Assembly (NCBI RefSeq): GCF_002086275.1
Contig: NZ_MVHT01000005.1
Coordinates: 1 to 64,000, forward strand
Length of the DNA: 64,000 nt
DNA from: Mycobacterium intermedium
GTDB taxonomy: Bacteria > Actinomycetota > Actinomycetes > Mycobacteriales > Mycobacteriaceae
Direction: 5' to 3'
This document shows, piece after piece, positions 1 to 8,547 of this stretch. The notes beneath the pieces were generated by a model that worked only from the letters and a program-made list of their open reading frames with translations, had not been told where the DNA came from and did not search any database. Position numbers and translations under genes: made by a program. Position 1 is the first letter of the stretch. Every line of letters begins with the position of its first letter.

Positions 1-114
1 TCGGAGGGCGCCGACCCGCACCCGGACCACGTCAACGTGACGGCCGTCGGCGTGTGCCTTGACCACACCGGCGATCGCTTCACACAGGGACAACTCATGC
101 ATGGCTGGGCCTGA
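1..114 (+). CDS. C-terminal end of an unidentified protein (cut by window edge)
   Basis: An open frame enters at base 1 and stops with TGA at 112-114, giving the last 37 residues of a protein whose start lies outside the window. The tail has HPDHVNVTAVGVCLD followed by HTGDRFTQGQ and ends HGWA. I do not recognise the family. It runs convergently with nicT, whose stop is 75 bases away. The frame is short, so it could be chance, but the composition is protein-like and nothing else explains the edge. Confidence 0.45.
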   Translation, partial: SEGADPHPDHVNVTAVGVCLDHTGDRFTQGQLMHGWA

Positions 115-188
115 ACGGACGGAAGCCCATGGGCACTGTTCTACACCGTCGATCGTCGGTGCAGCCACGGGCGGCCGGGGTTACGGCG

Positions 189-1307
189 TCAGCCAGGGGT
201 GCTCGGGGCCGGAGCCCACCTTTGTTCGATGCGGCCGTAGCGCCAGACCAGCACGGCGACCACCCAGGTGGCCACGAACATGCCGACAACCAGATAGCCG
301 ACGAGGTTGAGGTTGACGCCGCTGATCCAGGTCCAGAACGGACCGCGCCAGCCGAACTCTTCGGCGACGAGCCCAAGCAGTTCGACGGTGCCGATCAGTA
401 GCGCGACGGCCACCGACAGTCCGGTGATGGTGAGGTTGTAGTAGATCTTGCGGACCGGGTTCGAAAACGCCCATCCGTAAGCGAAGTTCATGAACGAGCC
501 GTCGATCGTGTCCAACAGGCACATGCCCGCCGCGAACAAGACGGGCAGACACAGGATGGCGTACCAGGGCAGTCCCGCAGCCGCGCTGGTGCCGGCGAGG
601 ACCAGGAGCGCGATCTCGGTTGCGGTGTCGAAGCCGAGCCCAAACAGGATCCCGACCGGGTACATGTGCCAAGACTTGGTGATCGACTTGGTGATGGGGC
701 CGAGGAACCGGTTGATCAGCCCGCGGTTGTCCAGTTGTCGCTCGAGTTCCGTTTCGTCGTAGTCGCCCCGGCGCAACCGCGCGAAGACCCGCAGGATGCC
801 GACCAACACGGTGATGTTGAGAATGGCGATCAGGTACAGAAAGACCCCGGACACGCCGGTGCCGATGAGTCCGGTGTAGCGGTGTAGCGCGGAGGAGTCG
901 TCTGAGACCGGCCCGACGACGGCCTTGAGCCCAGCGACGAGTAACGCCGCGAGCCCGAAAACCACCGAAGCGTGGCCGAGCGAAAAGAAGAACCCCACGG
1001 CGAGGGGGCGCTGCCCGTCGCTCATCAGCTTGCGGGTGGTGTTGTCGATCGCGGCGATGTGGTCTGCGTCGAACGCGTGGCGCATGCCCAGGGTGTAGGC
1101 GGTCATCCCCACCCCGACTCCAAAGGCTTTGCCGCCCAAAAAAAATTGTCCTGGCTCGACCAACAGGACCAACGTGACCCAGCCGACGATGTGCAGCGCG
1201 ACGATAATCGCGAGCATCGTGCCCAGGCGCCACCACTCCGCTGGCATCAACGCGCTACGCAACTTCAGCCACCGGGACGACCGCAACTCGAGGGCTCCAC
1301 TGGCCAC
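189..1307 (-). CDS. nicT: Nickel/cobalt permease NicT (NiCoT family)
   Basis: Inner-membrane secondary importer of Ni2+ (possibly Co2+), which would feed urease and hydrogenase. It has the NiCoT signature HAFDADHIAAIDN in transmembrane segment II and LGFDTATEIALL later, with about eight hydrophobic segments. The frame is open to 1412, but I choose GTG at 1307: AAAGAGGA lies five bases upstream and the result is 372 residues, the length I recall for M. tuberculosis NicT (Rv2856). The longer reading would run through the operator at 1370-1384. It is divergent from a Fur-family gene at 1448, which suggests nickel-responsive control. Confidence 0.92.
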   Translation of the reverse strand: MASGALELRSSRWLKLRSALMPAEWWRLGTMLAIIVALHIVGWVTLVLLVEPGQFFLGGKAFGVGVGMTAYTLGMRHAFDADHIAAIDNTTRKLMSDGQRPLAVGFFFSLGHASVVFGLAALLVAGLKAVVGPVSDDSSALHRYTGLIGTGVSGVFLYLIAILNITVLVGILRVFARLRRGDYDETELERQLDNRGLINRFLGPITKSITKSWHMYPVGILFGLGFDTATEIALLVLAGTSAAAGLPWYAILCLPVLFAAGMCLLDTIDGSFMNFAYGWAFSNPVRKIYYNLTITGLSVAVALLIGTVELLGLVAEEFGWRGPFWTWISGVNLNLVGYLVVGMFVATWVVAVLVWRYGRIEQRWAPAPSTPG

Positions 1308-1369
1308 GTCGGTCCTCTTTGCATCGGCAGGGGCAACAGTCCCGACTGTAGGTTCGGGCCCACGCCAGA

Positions 1370-1384
1370 TGCAAATTGCTTGCA
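1370..1384. promoter_or_regulatory. Candidate nickel-regulator (Nur-type) operator
   Basis: Perfect inverted repeat TGCAA-N5-TTGCA in the nicT/fur divergent space, 63 bases upstream of the nicT start. TGCA recurs at 1390-1393, so there are three half-sites about ten bases apart. The layout matches the Nur box known from Streptomyces (TTGCAA-N5-TTGCAA). That the neighbouring Fur-family protein binds here is inference. Confidence 0.6.
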
Positions 1385-1447
1385 GGAACTGCATAAAGGG
1401 GCACGGGGGCATTGGTAATCCGGGGCTCCTGGCGCGACACTGGATAC

Positions 1448-1960
1448 GTGACGACTGCGCTGCCGGGACTGGAGCCGGCGGTCACCGAGCGGATGGGCGA
1501 ACTGCTGCGTGCTCGCGGGCTGCGGCGCATGGCGTCGCGGATCCAGGTGCTGGCGGTACTCGAACCGGTCAACGGGCACCTGTCGGTTGCCGATATCCGG
1601 CATCGCCTCGTCTCCTCCCTCCCCGGCGGCGCCCGGCCGCCGGACCTCGCCACGATCTACCGCACGGTCACCACCCTGGTCGACCAGGGTGTGCTGCATG
1701 CACTGACACTCGACGGCGGTATCACGACCTACGGGCTCGCGACCGCCCCGCATCACCACGCGGTGTGCACCCAATGTGGCGCGATCATCGAGGTGCCCGC
1801 GCGTCAGCTGAGCTCGGCGCTGCAACATGCGATGGCAGGCAGCTCGTTCGCACTGTCGGAGCAGGCTGGCCTAACGCTGCGCGGCCTGTGCCCGCGGTGC
1901 CAAGACACCGTGGCGGACTTGGCTGACTCGACCGGTCCGCGCGCTACGCGGCGGCGCTGA
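1448..1960 (+). CDS. Fur-family metalloregulator, probably nickel-responsive (Nur-like)
   Basis: A 170-residue Fur-family repressor. The N-terminal winged helix contains PDLATIYRTVTTLVDQGV, the typical Fur recognition helix region. The metal and dimerisation part has HHHAVCTQCG and a late CPRC, forming the structural Cys4 zinc site. GTG 1448 is chosen over TTG 1412 because the protein then begins just before the family core. The gene is divergent from nicT with a Nur-type inverted repeat between them, so nickel sensing is more likely than iron (FurA) or zinc (Zur/FurB). As I recall it, M. tuberculosis has no gene here. Fur membership is firm; the metal is inferred. Confidence 0.82.
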   Translation: MTTALPGLEPAVTERMGELLRARGLRRMASRIQVLAVLEPVNGHLSVADIRHRLVSSLPGGARPPDLATIYRTVTTLVDQGVLHALTLDGGITTYGLATAPHHHAVCTQCGAIIEVPARQLSSALQHAMAGSSFALSEQAGLTLRGLCPRCQDTVADLADSTGPRATRRR

Positions 1961-1969
1961 CATCCACGC

Positions 1970-3346
1970 TCAGCGCAAGCCCAGCAGCGCGTTCTCGACC
2001 ACTTCCGCCAGCGCCGGATGGATCCAGTACTGGCCGCGGGCCATTTCCGGGACGGTCAGCCCAAAGCTCATCGCCTGGATCAACGGCTGGATGATCGAGG
2101 ACGCCTGGGGGCCCATGATGTGTGCACCCAGCAGGCGGCCGGTGCCGCGCTCCGCGACAAGCTTGACGATCCCGGTGGTGTCTTCCAAGGCCCAGCCGTA
2201 GGCCACGTCGCCATAGTCCTGGACCTTCACCAAGATATCGAATCCCTGTGCCAGCGCTTGATTTTCGGTCAAACCGACGGTCGCCAGCTGCGGGTCGGTG
2301 AACACCGCCGACGGTACGAAGCGGTGGTCGGTGACCACCATCGACTCGGTGTCGTCCCAGTCGCGCAGCAGATTGTGCTGAACCACCCGCGCTTCGTGGT
2401 TGGCCACGTGTTTGAGCTGATACGGCGACGACACGTCGCCCAGCGCAAAAACCCCACGGGCCGAGGTTCGCTGATACTCGTCCACCACCACTTGGCCGTG
2501 GCGAATCTCGACGCCGGCCTGCTCGGCGTCCAGGTCGATGTTGGCGTCGCGTCCGGTGGCCACCAGCAGCAGATCAGCATCGATGGTGGAGCCGTCGTCC
2601 AGGATCAACCTGACGCCAGAGTCACAGTCCTTGCTACCCACGATGTTGACTTGGGTGCGCAGCTCCCACTTGGTGGCCGCGATCCGGCTGAACCGTTCGC
2701 AGATGGTGTGGTCGTATTGGCGCAGCAGCGTGCCGCCGCGCATCACGATGGTGACCCGCACCCCCAGCGAGGAGAACACGTGCGCGAATTCCGCCGCCAC
2801 AAAACCACTTCCGGCGATCACCATATGCTCGGGCAGCTCGGGGATCCGCATAATGGTGTCGCTGGTGTGGTAGGTGACCCCGCATTTGGCGATGGCCGGG
2901 GGAATCCTCGGCGATGAGCCGGTGGCGATCACCACCTGCTCCGCGGTGAATTCTTCACCTCCGTCGGTGCGCAACAGATAACGCCCGTCGGGCTGCACCG
3001 GGCCAAACCGGGTGTGGTCCCTGTACACATCGACGTTCGGGGAGGCGTTTCGATACTGTTCGCCACTGACCGCAATCGGGTCGATGCGACCGAAGACGCG
3101 CGAGACGATGTCGTCCCAGCGGATCCCGTCGATATGCGCGTCGATACCGTACCGGGCCGAATGCCGGATCGTCTCGGCGACGTCGGAGGCGTAGACGAAC
3201 ATCTTGGTCGGGATGCACCCCACGTTGAGACAGGTGCCACCGAAGGTGCCCTGTTCGCAGATCGCCACCCGCTTGTCCGCGTATCGATCGTCGAGAATGC
3301 TGTTGCCGGAACCTGTTCCGATGATGGCGATATCGTAGGTTTCCAT
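1970..3346 (-). CDS. mtr: Mycothione reductase
   Basis: Cytoplasmic NADPH- and FAD-dependent disulfide reductase that regenerates mycothiol (MSH) from mycothione, the actinobacterial counterpart of glutathione reductase. It shows the N-terminal FAD motif GTGSGN, the redox pair C39/C44 in GGTCLNVGCIPTK, a central NAD(P)-binding GSGFVAAEFAH, and a C-terminal HPALAEVVENAL with the catalytic His-Glu. ATG 3346 gives METYDIAIIG, matching M. tuberculosis Mtr (Rv2855). A GTG at 3361 would add five residues and overlap the upstream stop by four bases. It lies directly downstream of the hydrolase gene and is probably co-transcribed with it. Confidence 0.95.
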   Translation of the reverse strand: METYDIAIIGTGSGNSILDDRYADKRVAICEQGTFGGTCLNVGCIPTKMFVYASDVAETIRHSARYGIDAHIDGIRWDDIVSRVFGRIDPIAVSGEQYRNASPNVDVYRDHTRFGPVQPDGRYLLRTDGGEEFTAEQVVIATGSSPRIPPAIAKCGVTYHTSDTIMRIPELPEHMVIAGSGFVAAEFAHVFSSLGVRVTIVMRGGTLLRQYDHTICERFSRIAATKWELRTQVNIVGSKDCDSGVRLILDDGSTIDADLLLVATGRDANIDLDAEQAGVEIRHGQVVVDEYQRTSARGVFALGDVSSPYQLKHVANHEARVVQHNLLRDWDDTESMVVTDHRFVPSAVFTDPQLATVGLTENQALAQGFDILVKVQDYGDVAYGWALEDTTGIVKLVAERGTGRLLGAHIMGPQASSIIQPLIQAMSFGLTVPEMARGQYWIHPALAEVVENALLGLR

Positions 3347-3357
3347 CCGAGGTCCGT

Positions 3358-4401
3358 TCACCCTTCTTCTTGCGGTGCAGTTGATGCGGACGCCGATCCG
3401 GCTGCCGAGGTGTCGCCGCTGAGGTGATCGTCCAGCCAGCGGTCCAGGTGGCGAAAGGCTGTCTGGCGCGGCTCCGGGAGCGACAGGAAGACGTCATGTT
3501 TGGCGTCTTTCACCGGGATGATGGTCGAGTGGTTTCCGATACAGCCGGCCCAACGTGCGATCTGGGTGACGTCGAGGACCGCGTCACCGCGTTGTAGTTC
3601 GTCCGGGTCTGCGTTTTCGGGCACGGTGTGGTCCGAACGCAGAATCAGGTTGGGCACGCCGACGTCGAGCCCGCGATGCAGGCGGGCATGGCCGCGTCGC
3701 ACGGCATTGAGCCAGCCGAAGGTGATCGGGAATCCGCCCACCGGCTTCCACTGCAGGTTGTAGTCGAATTCGCCGTAGTAATCGCGGTGCAGGGTGGTGC
3801 CATAGCCGCCCGGTGTCGGTGCGCGGGCCACGCTCTTGGAACGCACGCGCGATATTGCGGCGATCGTCGCCGAAGTCACGCGAAAGCGCAGCACCGCCGG
3901 TCCGTGCAGGTCCAGGAACGGGCTGTTGAGCACCAGGGCGTCGACGTCGGCAGCTGCGCTGGAGCCCTGTCGGCGCAACCTGTCCAGCCACAACGCCACG
4001 ATCAGCCCGCCCGCGGAATGGCCGTACATCAGGACCTTGGCGTCCGGGTTCTGTTCGCCGATGATGGCCAGCGCCTGATTCAACTCGGCGTCGTAGTTGG
4101 CCAGGTTGGTGGTGAAGTGCGGGGTCTGGTCCGGTTGGCGGGATCTGCCGCACTTGCGCAGATCCAGCGCGTAGAACGCGAAGCCGCGCTCGGCGAAGTG
4201 GTCGGCCAGTTCGGTGTGGAAGAAGTAATCGGTGTAGCCGTGTACCGCCAGGACCGCGCGAGCCGCAGCGGTCGCGTCCCCGCGGCGGATCAGGGTCGCG
4301 ACGATGTCGCCCTCGCCGTCGGGATCGTGCCCGAGCGGAATCGTGTGTTGCCAGTAGCCGGGCAGGACATCGGGCACCCAGCCAGTCGCCCCGACGGTCA
4401 C
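3358..4401 (-). CDS. Alpha/beta hydrolase (lysophospholipase / S33-like)
   Basis: A 347-residue serine hydrolase, apparently cytosolic, equivalent by position to Rv2854. The nucleophile elbow is YGHSAGG with Ser129. An oxyanion-side motif AVHGYTDYFFH is near residue 52, and a late DAKHDVFLSL supplies the catalytic His. This layout resembles monoacylglycerol lipase/lysophospholipase-type proteins (Hydrolase_4). There is no signal peptide. The stop overlaps the possible GTG start of mtr, so the two genes are probably one transcript. The natural substrate cannot be read from the sequence. Confidence 0.8.
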   Translation of the reverse strand: MTVGATGWVPDVLPGYWQHTIPLGHDPDGEGDIVATLIRRGDATAAARAVLAVHGYTDYFFHTELADHFAERGFAFYALDLRKCGRSRQPDQTPHFTTNLANYDAELNQALAIIGEQNPDAKVLMYGHSAGGLIVALWLDRLRRQGSSAAADVDALVLNSPFLDLHGPAVLRFRVTSATIAAISRVRSKSVARAPTPGGYGTTLHRDYYGEFDYNLQWKPVGGFPITFGWLNAVRRGHARLHRGLDVGVPNLILRSDHTVPENADPDELQRGDAVLDVTQIARWAGCIGNHSTIIPVKDAKHDVFLSLPEPRQTAFRHLDRWLDDHLSGDTSAAGSASASTAPQEEG

Positions 4402-4438
4402 GGGGCCAGCTTAAAACGTGGTGTCGGCGAGACCGTGG

Positions 4439-6313
4439 CTAACCGGGCGCGCCGGGCATGCCGTCGGCCCCCGGGGCGCCATTGAAGCCGGGGGTGCCGT
4501 CCTCGCCTGGCTCCACCTCGCCGGCGACGAGGAAGCCCTTGCCGCCCGCGCCGCCGGCACCGCCCGCACCACCCGCGCCGCCGGCGCCACCCGCACCGCC
4601 CGCACCGCCTGCACCGCCCGCACCTGCGTGGCCGATCAGCCACCCTCCTTTCCCGCCCACGCCACCGAGGGCGCCCGGTGCGCCGCCGTCTCCGCCGGTA
4701 CCGCCGATGCCGCCGTCGCCGCCGTCGCCGCCGTTGCCGCCGAGAACCCCAAATCCAGTAAACGGGGCAGTAGCGTCGCCACCGGTGCCACCGGAGCGGC
4801 CCGCACCACCGTTGCCGCCCGCGCCGCCCGCGCCGGCGGTGCCGGCGGCACCACCGTTGCCGCCGTCGCCGATCAACAGCCCCCCGGCACCTCCATTGCC
4901 GCCGTGGCCCCCGGTGCCGCCGGCACCGCCGGTGGCGGCGTTTCCGCCGTCACCGCCATTGCCGCCATGGCCCCCCCTTGCAGTCCCTTCGGGGTCGTAC
5001 GCGATACCAGATCCGCCGGTGCCGCCGATGCCGCCGGACCCTCCGGGGGCGCCTGCGCCCCCGGTACCACCGGCGCCGCCTGACCCGCCGGCACCACCGG
5101 AGCCGACCAGCAACCCGCCACGGCCGCCGTCACCCCCACTGCCGCCGGTGCCGCCGGTGCCGCCGGACACGTTGCTGCTCATGCCGTTGCCGCCGGCGCC
5201 ACCGTTGCCCCCCGGAGCGATTTCTCCCTGGGCAATGGCGTTGCCCCCGTTACCCCCGTCGCCGCCCGCACCGCCGGGTGTCCCACCATCAGCCCCGGTA
5301 CCGCCATGACCCCCGTAGGCGTTGTTGTTCGAAGTGGCGCTCCCGCCATCACCGCCCGAGCCTCCGTTGGCGCCGGCTCCGGCGGCGCCCCCGTTGCCGC
5401 CGTGACCGGCCTTGGTGACCGCAGAACCCGAGGGCGTCGCATTGCCGCCGTTCCCACCGTTACCGCCGTTCTGCAACGCGACGCCGTTGCTGCCGTTGCC
5501 GCCGTCACCGGCGATGACGGGGTCCGAACCCCCGGTGGCATCCATGCCGGGGTTCCCATTGGGGGCTGTGCCGGCGGGGGTGGGGTTGCCGGTGGTGCCG
5601 GTGGCGCCGGCGCCGCCTTGCCCGCCGTTGCCGCCGGCGCCGAACAGGTTTGCGCTGCCGCCGCTGCCCCCGCGCCCGCCGGCGCCGCCGTTGATGCCGG
5701 CTGCCCCGACCCCGCCGTGTCCGCCGGCCCCGCCGTTGCCGTAAAGCAGCCCACCGCTGCCGCCGTTACCACCGACTGCACCGGCGCCCCCGGCCCCGCC
5801 GGCTCCGCCGTTGCCGAGGAACCCCGCGCTGCCGCCGTTGCCACCGGCCTGGCCGGGCCCGCCGGCTGCACCGGCGCCGCCGTTGCCGTACAGCAGCCCG
5901 CCTGCCCCGCCGGCTTCTCCTGGCGCCGACCCGTTGGTGCCGTTGCCGATCAGCGGGCGACCCATCAATGCCTGGGTGGGCGCGTTGATCACGCCGAGCA
6001 CACCCTGCTCCAAGAACTGCAACGGGGATGCGTTGGCGGCCTCGGCCGCGGCATACGCGCCGCCACCTGCGGCCAGAGCGCGGACAAACTGGTCGTGAAA
6101 CGCGGCCACTTGGGTGCCGAGCGCCTGATACTGCCGAGCGTAGGTGCCGAAAAGCGCCGCGGCGGCGGCCGACACCTCGTCCTCGGCGGCGGTCAGGATG
6201 CTGATGGTCGGGGCCGCCGCCGACGCATTTGCGGCGTTGATCGCCGAACCTATTCCGGCCAACTGCGTGGCCGCTGCGGAGACCACCGCCGGCGCAGCGA
6301 TGAGATATGACAT
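4439..6313 (-). CDS. PE_PGRS family protein
   Basis: A 624-residue protein with a typical N-terminal PE domain (residues 1 to about 95, beginning [20 protein letters not shown]), a linker with the [11 protein letters not shown] motif, then about 480 residues of Gly-Gly-Ala/Gly-Gly-Asn PGRS repeats. PE_PGRS proteins are exported by ESX-5 and lie on or near the cell surface. By position it corresponds to PE_PGRS48 (Rv2853), although PGRS length varies greatly. The C-terminus is rich in Gly-Ala and ends in a GxPG-type run (residues about 600-624). The gene runs away from mqo; the 200-base gap between their starts holds both promoters. Confidence 0.93.
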   Translation of the reverse strand: MSYLIAAPAVVSAAATQLAGIGSAINAANASAAAPTISILTAAEDEVSAAAAALFGTYARQYQALGTQVAAFHDQFVRALAAGGGAYAAAEAANASPLQFLEQGVLGVINAPTQALMGRPLIGNGTNGSAPGEAGGAGGLLYGNGGAGAAGGPGQAGGNGGSAGFLGNGGAGGAGGAGAVGGNGGSGGLLYGNGGAGGHGGVGAAGINGGAGGRGGSGGSANLFGAGGNGGQGGAGATGTTGNPTPAGTAPNGNPGMDATGGSDPVIAGDGGNGSNGVALQNGGNGGNGGNATPSGSAVTKAGHGGNGGAAGAGANGGSGGDGGSATSNNNAYGGHGGTGADGGTPGGAGGDGGNGGNAIAQGEIAPGGNGGAGGNGMSSNVSGGTGGTGGSGGDGGRGGLLVGSGGAGGSGGAGGTGGAGAPGGSGGIGGTGGSGIAYDPEGTARGGHGGNGGDGGNAATGGAGGTGGHGGNGGAGGLLIGDGGNGGAAGTAGAGGAGGNGGAGRSGGTGGDATAPFTGFGVLGGNGGDGGDGGIGGTGGDGGAPGALGGVGGKGGWLIGHAGAGGAGGAGGAGGAGGAGGAGGAGGAGGKGFLVAGEVEPGEDGTPGFNGAPGADGMPGAPG

Positions 6314-6516
6314 CGGTTGCCTCCCGAAGCAGCTGATGTTCGAGCAGACCCGATCGTCACAGGCCAGTCAGCGTCGGGATTGTGCGGAGCGTAGCCCGTC
6401 CCGGCAGCGTATGCAGCGTTTTCGGCCCCTGGACTAGGTATACGACCAGGCATATGTCGTTGTGCCCATACCGGTCGGGATAACCTGAGCACACCGAAAG
6501 AAGGGCCAACGATCAG

Positions 6517-8001
6517 GTGTCAGAGCCAGCCAGAACTGATGTCGTCCTGGTGGGCGCGGGCATCATGAGCGCCACGCTGGGCGCGTTGCTGCGGCGGTTG
6601 GAGCCGGGTTGGTCGATCACGCTGGTCGAAAGGCTGGACGCCGTCGGCGCCGAGAGCAGCAGCCCGTGGAACAACGCCGGCACCGGCCACGCGGGGTTGT
6701 GCGAAATGAATTACACGCCGCAGGGACCGGACGGCTCGATCGATATCAGCAAAGCGGTGCGGATCAACGAAGAGTTTCAGGTCACCCGTCAGTTCTGGGC
6801 GTACGCCGCGGAAAACCGGATCCTGACCGACGTGCGCGGCTTTCTCAACCCGGTTCCGCACGTGAGTTTCGTTCGTGGCGCCGAGCACGTTTCCTATCTG
6901 CGCCGGCGCCGGGAGGCGTTGGCCCGCAACCCACTGTTCGCCGACGCCGAATTGATCGACGACCCTGAGGAATTCGCCCGCCGGCTGCCGTTCATGGCCG
7001 CTAAACGCGACTTCGCCGAGCCCGTCGCCCTCAACTGGGCGCCGGATGGCACCGACGTGGACTTTGGAGAGCTGTCCCGACAACTCATCGGCTACTGCGT
7101 ACGAAACGGCATGATCGCGCTGTTTGGTCATGAGGTCCGCAACCTGACTCGTCAGTCCGACGGCGGCTGGCTGCTGTCCGTCCGAAACCGCCGTACCGGC
7201 GAAAATCTGGCGCTGAAAGCAAAATTCGTATTTGTCGGGGCCGGTGGGGAAGCGTTGCCGCTGTTGCAGAAGTCGGGGATCAGCGAGGTCAAAGGCTTCG
7301 CCGGGTTCCCGATAGCCGGTAAGTTCCTGCGCACCGCCAACCCGACGCTGACGGCTGCGCACCGGGCTAAGGTGTATGGCGTTCCGTCCCCCGGAGCGCC
7401 GCCGCTGGGTGCTTTGCACCTGGATCTGAGGTTCGTCAACGGCAAGTCGTGGCTGGTGTTCGGGCCCTACGCCGGCTGGTCGCCAAAATTCTTGAAACAC
7501 GGGCATTTCAGTGATCTGGCGCGCTCGGTAAAACCGAACAACGTGGTGTCCATGGTCGGTGTCGGGATCACCGAGCTGACCTTACTCAACTACCTGATTG
7601 GCCAAGTGCTGCAATCCGAACCCGATCGGATACAAGCGCTGCGCGAATTCGCGCCCAGCGCAGTGGATTCGGACTGGGAATTGACGGTGGCCGGCCAGCG
7701 GGTGCAGGTCATCCGGCGGGACCGGCGCCACGGCGGGGTGCTGGAGTTCAGCACCACTCTGGTTGGTGCTTCCGACGGCAGCATCATCGGCCTGCTCGGC
7801 GGCTCACCGGGTGCCTCGACCGCCGTGCCGATCATGCTGGACGTCTTGCAGCGGTGTTTCACCCACCGGTATCAGTCCTGGCTGCCCACACTGAAAGAAA
7901 TGGTGCCGTCACTGGGCCTCAAGCTCTCCGACGAGCCGGCTCTGTACGCCGAGCTGCGGTCGTGGACCAGCAAGGCACTGCGACTGGAGGAGGCGGCATG
8001 A
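6517..8001 (+). CDS. mqo: Malate:quinone oxidoreductase
   Basis: FAD-dependent peripheral membrane enzyme that oxidises malate to oxaloacetate and passes electrons to menaquinone (TCA cycle and respiration). The FAD-binding motif [11 protein letters not shown] is at the N-terminus, and [18 protein letters not shown] is the Mqo family signature. The length of 494 residues is typical (Rv2852c equivalent). The GTG start at 6517 follows a purine-rich AAAGAAGGG. The stop TGA at 7999-8001 overlaps an ATG that opens the MIRU repeat separating this gene from the next. Confidence 0.95.
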   Translation: MSEPARTDVVLVGAGIMSATLGALLRRLEPGWSITLVERLDAVGAESSSPWNNAGTGHAGLCEMNYTPQGPDGSIDISKAVRINEEFQVTRQFWAYAAENRILTDVRGFLNPVPHVSFVRGAEHVSYLRRRREALARNPLFADAELIDDPEEFARRLPFMAAKRDFAEPVALNWAPDGTDVDFGELSRQLIGYCVRNGMIALFGHEVRNLTRQSDGGWLLSVRNRRTGENLALKAKFVFVGAGGEALPLLQKSGISEVKGFAGFPIAGKFLRTANPTLTAAHRAKVYGVPSPGAPPLGALHLDLRFVNGKSWLVFGPYAGWSPKFLKHGHFSDLARSVKPNNVVSMVGVGITELTLLNYLIGQVLQSEPDRIQALREFAPSAVDSDWELTVAGQRVQVIRRDRRHGGVLEFSTTLVGASDGSIIGLLGGSPGASTAVPIMLDVLQRCFTHRYQSWLPTLKEMVPSLGLKLSDEPALYAELRSWTSKALRLEEAA

Positions 8002-8004
8002 AGT

Positions 8005-8081
8005 ATGAGGAGGAGTGGCGCCGATGAGTCGCGCCGACGACGATGCAGAGCGCAGCGATGAGGAGGAGTGGCGCCGATGAG
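8005..8081 (+). repeat. Mycobacterial interspersed repetitive unit (MIRU), about 1.5 copies of a 53-bp unit
   Basis: The 24-base sequence from 8005 to 8028 recurs exactly at 8058-8081, a 53-base period. The element sits between mqo and the next gene and contains small ORFs linked by overlapping stop/start ATGA: 7998-8027 (9 codons), 8024-8080 (18 codons), then the real gene at 8077. This architecture, and the product ending DEEEWRR, are those described for MIRUs. It may keep translational coupling across the operon. AGGAGGAG inside the repeat doubles as the ribosome binding site for 8077. Confidence 0.85.
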
Positions 8082-8547
8082 CGAAGCATTGCGCCGGGTT
8101 TGGTCGAAAGACCTTGACGCGCGGATACTTTACGAGATCCTCAAGTTGCGCGTCGAGGTCTTCGTCGTCGAGCAGGCCTGCGCGTATCCCGAACTCGACG
8201 GTCGTGACCTGCTGGCCGAGACACGGCACTTCTGGCTCGAGACGCCGGACGAAGAAGTGGTCTGCACGTTGCGGTTGATGGAGGAACATGCAGGGGGAGA
8301 GAAGGTTTTTCGCATCGGTCGGGTGTGTACCAAGCGGAGCGCCCGCGGTCAGGGCCACGCCACCAGGCTGCTGCGCGCCGCGCTGGCCGAGGTCGGCGAT
8401 TACCCCTGCCGCATCGACGCGCAGAAGTATCTGATGGACATGTACGCCAAGCACGGATTCGTCCGCGACGGTGAGGATTACCTCGACGACGGCATTCCTC
8501 ATGTGCCAATGCTGCGGCGCGGCTCCGGGCAGGCGGGCCAACGGTGA
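8077..8547 (+). CDS. ElaA-like GNAT acetyltransferase
   Basis: A 156-residue GNAT-fold protein, equivalent to Rv2851c by order. The N-terminal [19 protein letters not shown] is the ElaA family motif, and [17 protein letters not shown] is the acetyl-CoA pyrophosphate loop (R/QxxGxG/A type). ATG 8077 is preferred over an upstream in-frame start because it follows the Shine-Dalgarno-like AGGAGGAG carried by the MIRU. The substrate is unknown. Its stop overlaps the start of the chelatase gene by four bases, so it belongs to the mqo-to-cysG run. Confidence 0.85.
   Translation: MSEALRRVWSKDLDARILYEILKLRVEVFVVEQACAYPELDGRDLLAETRHFWLETPDEEVVCTLRLMEEHAGGEKVFRIGRVCTKRSARGQGHATRLLRAALAEVGDYPCRIDAQKYLMDMYAKHGFVRDGEDYLDDGIPHVPMLRRGSGQAGQR

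Noticed and set aside
4458..5309. Proline-rich plus-strand frames through the PGRS region (PPAPPAPP runs)
   Set aside because: These are the complement of Gly-Gly-Ala/Asn codons in the real minus-strand PE_PGRS gene.
4500..5900. Short recurring sequences that could suggest a CRISPR array or tandem repeat locus
   Set aside because: They are degenerate PGRS codons without fixed repeat length or unique spacers; no cas genes are nearby.
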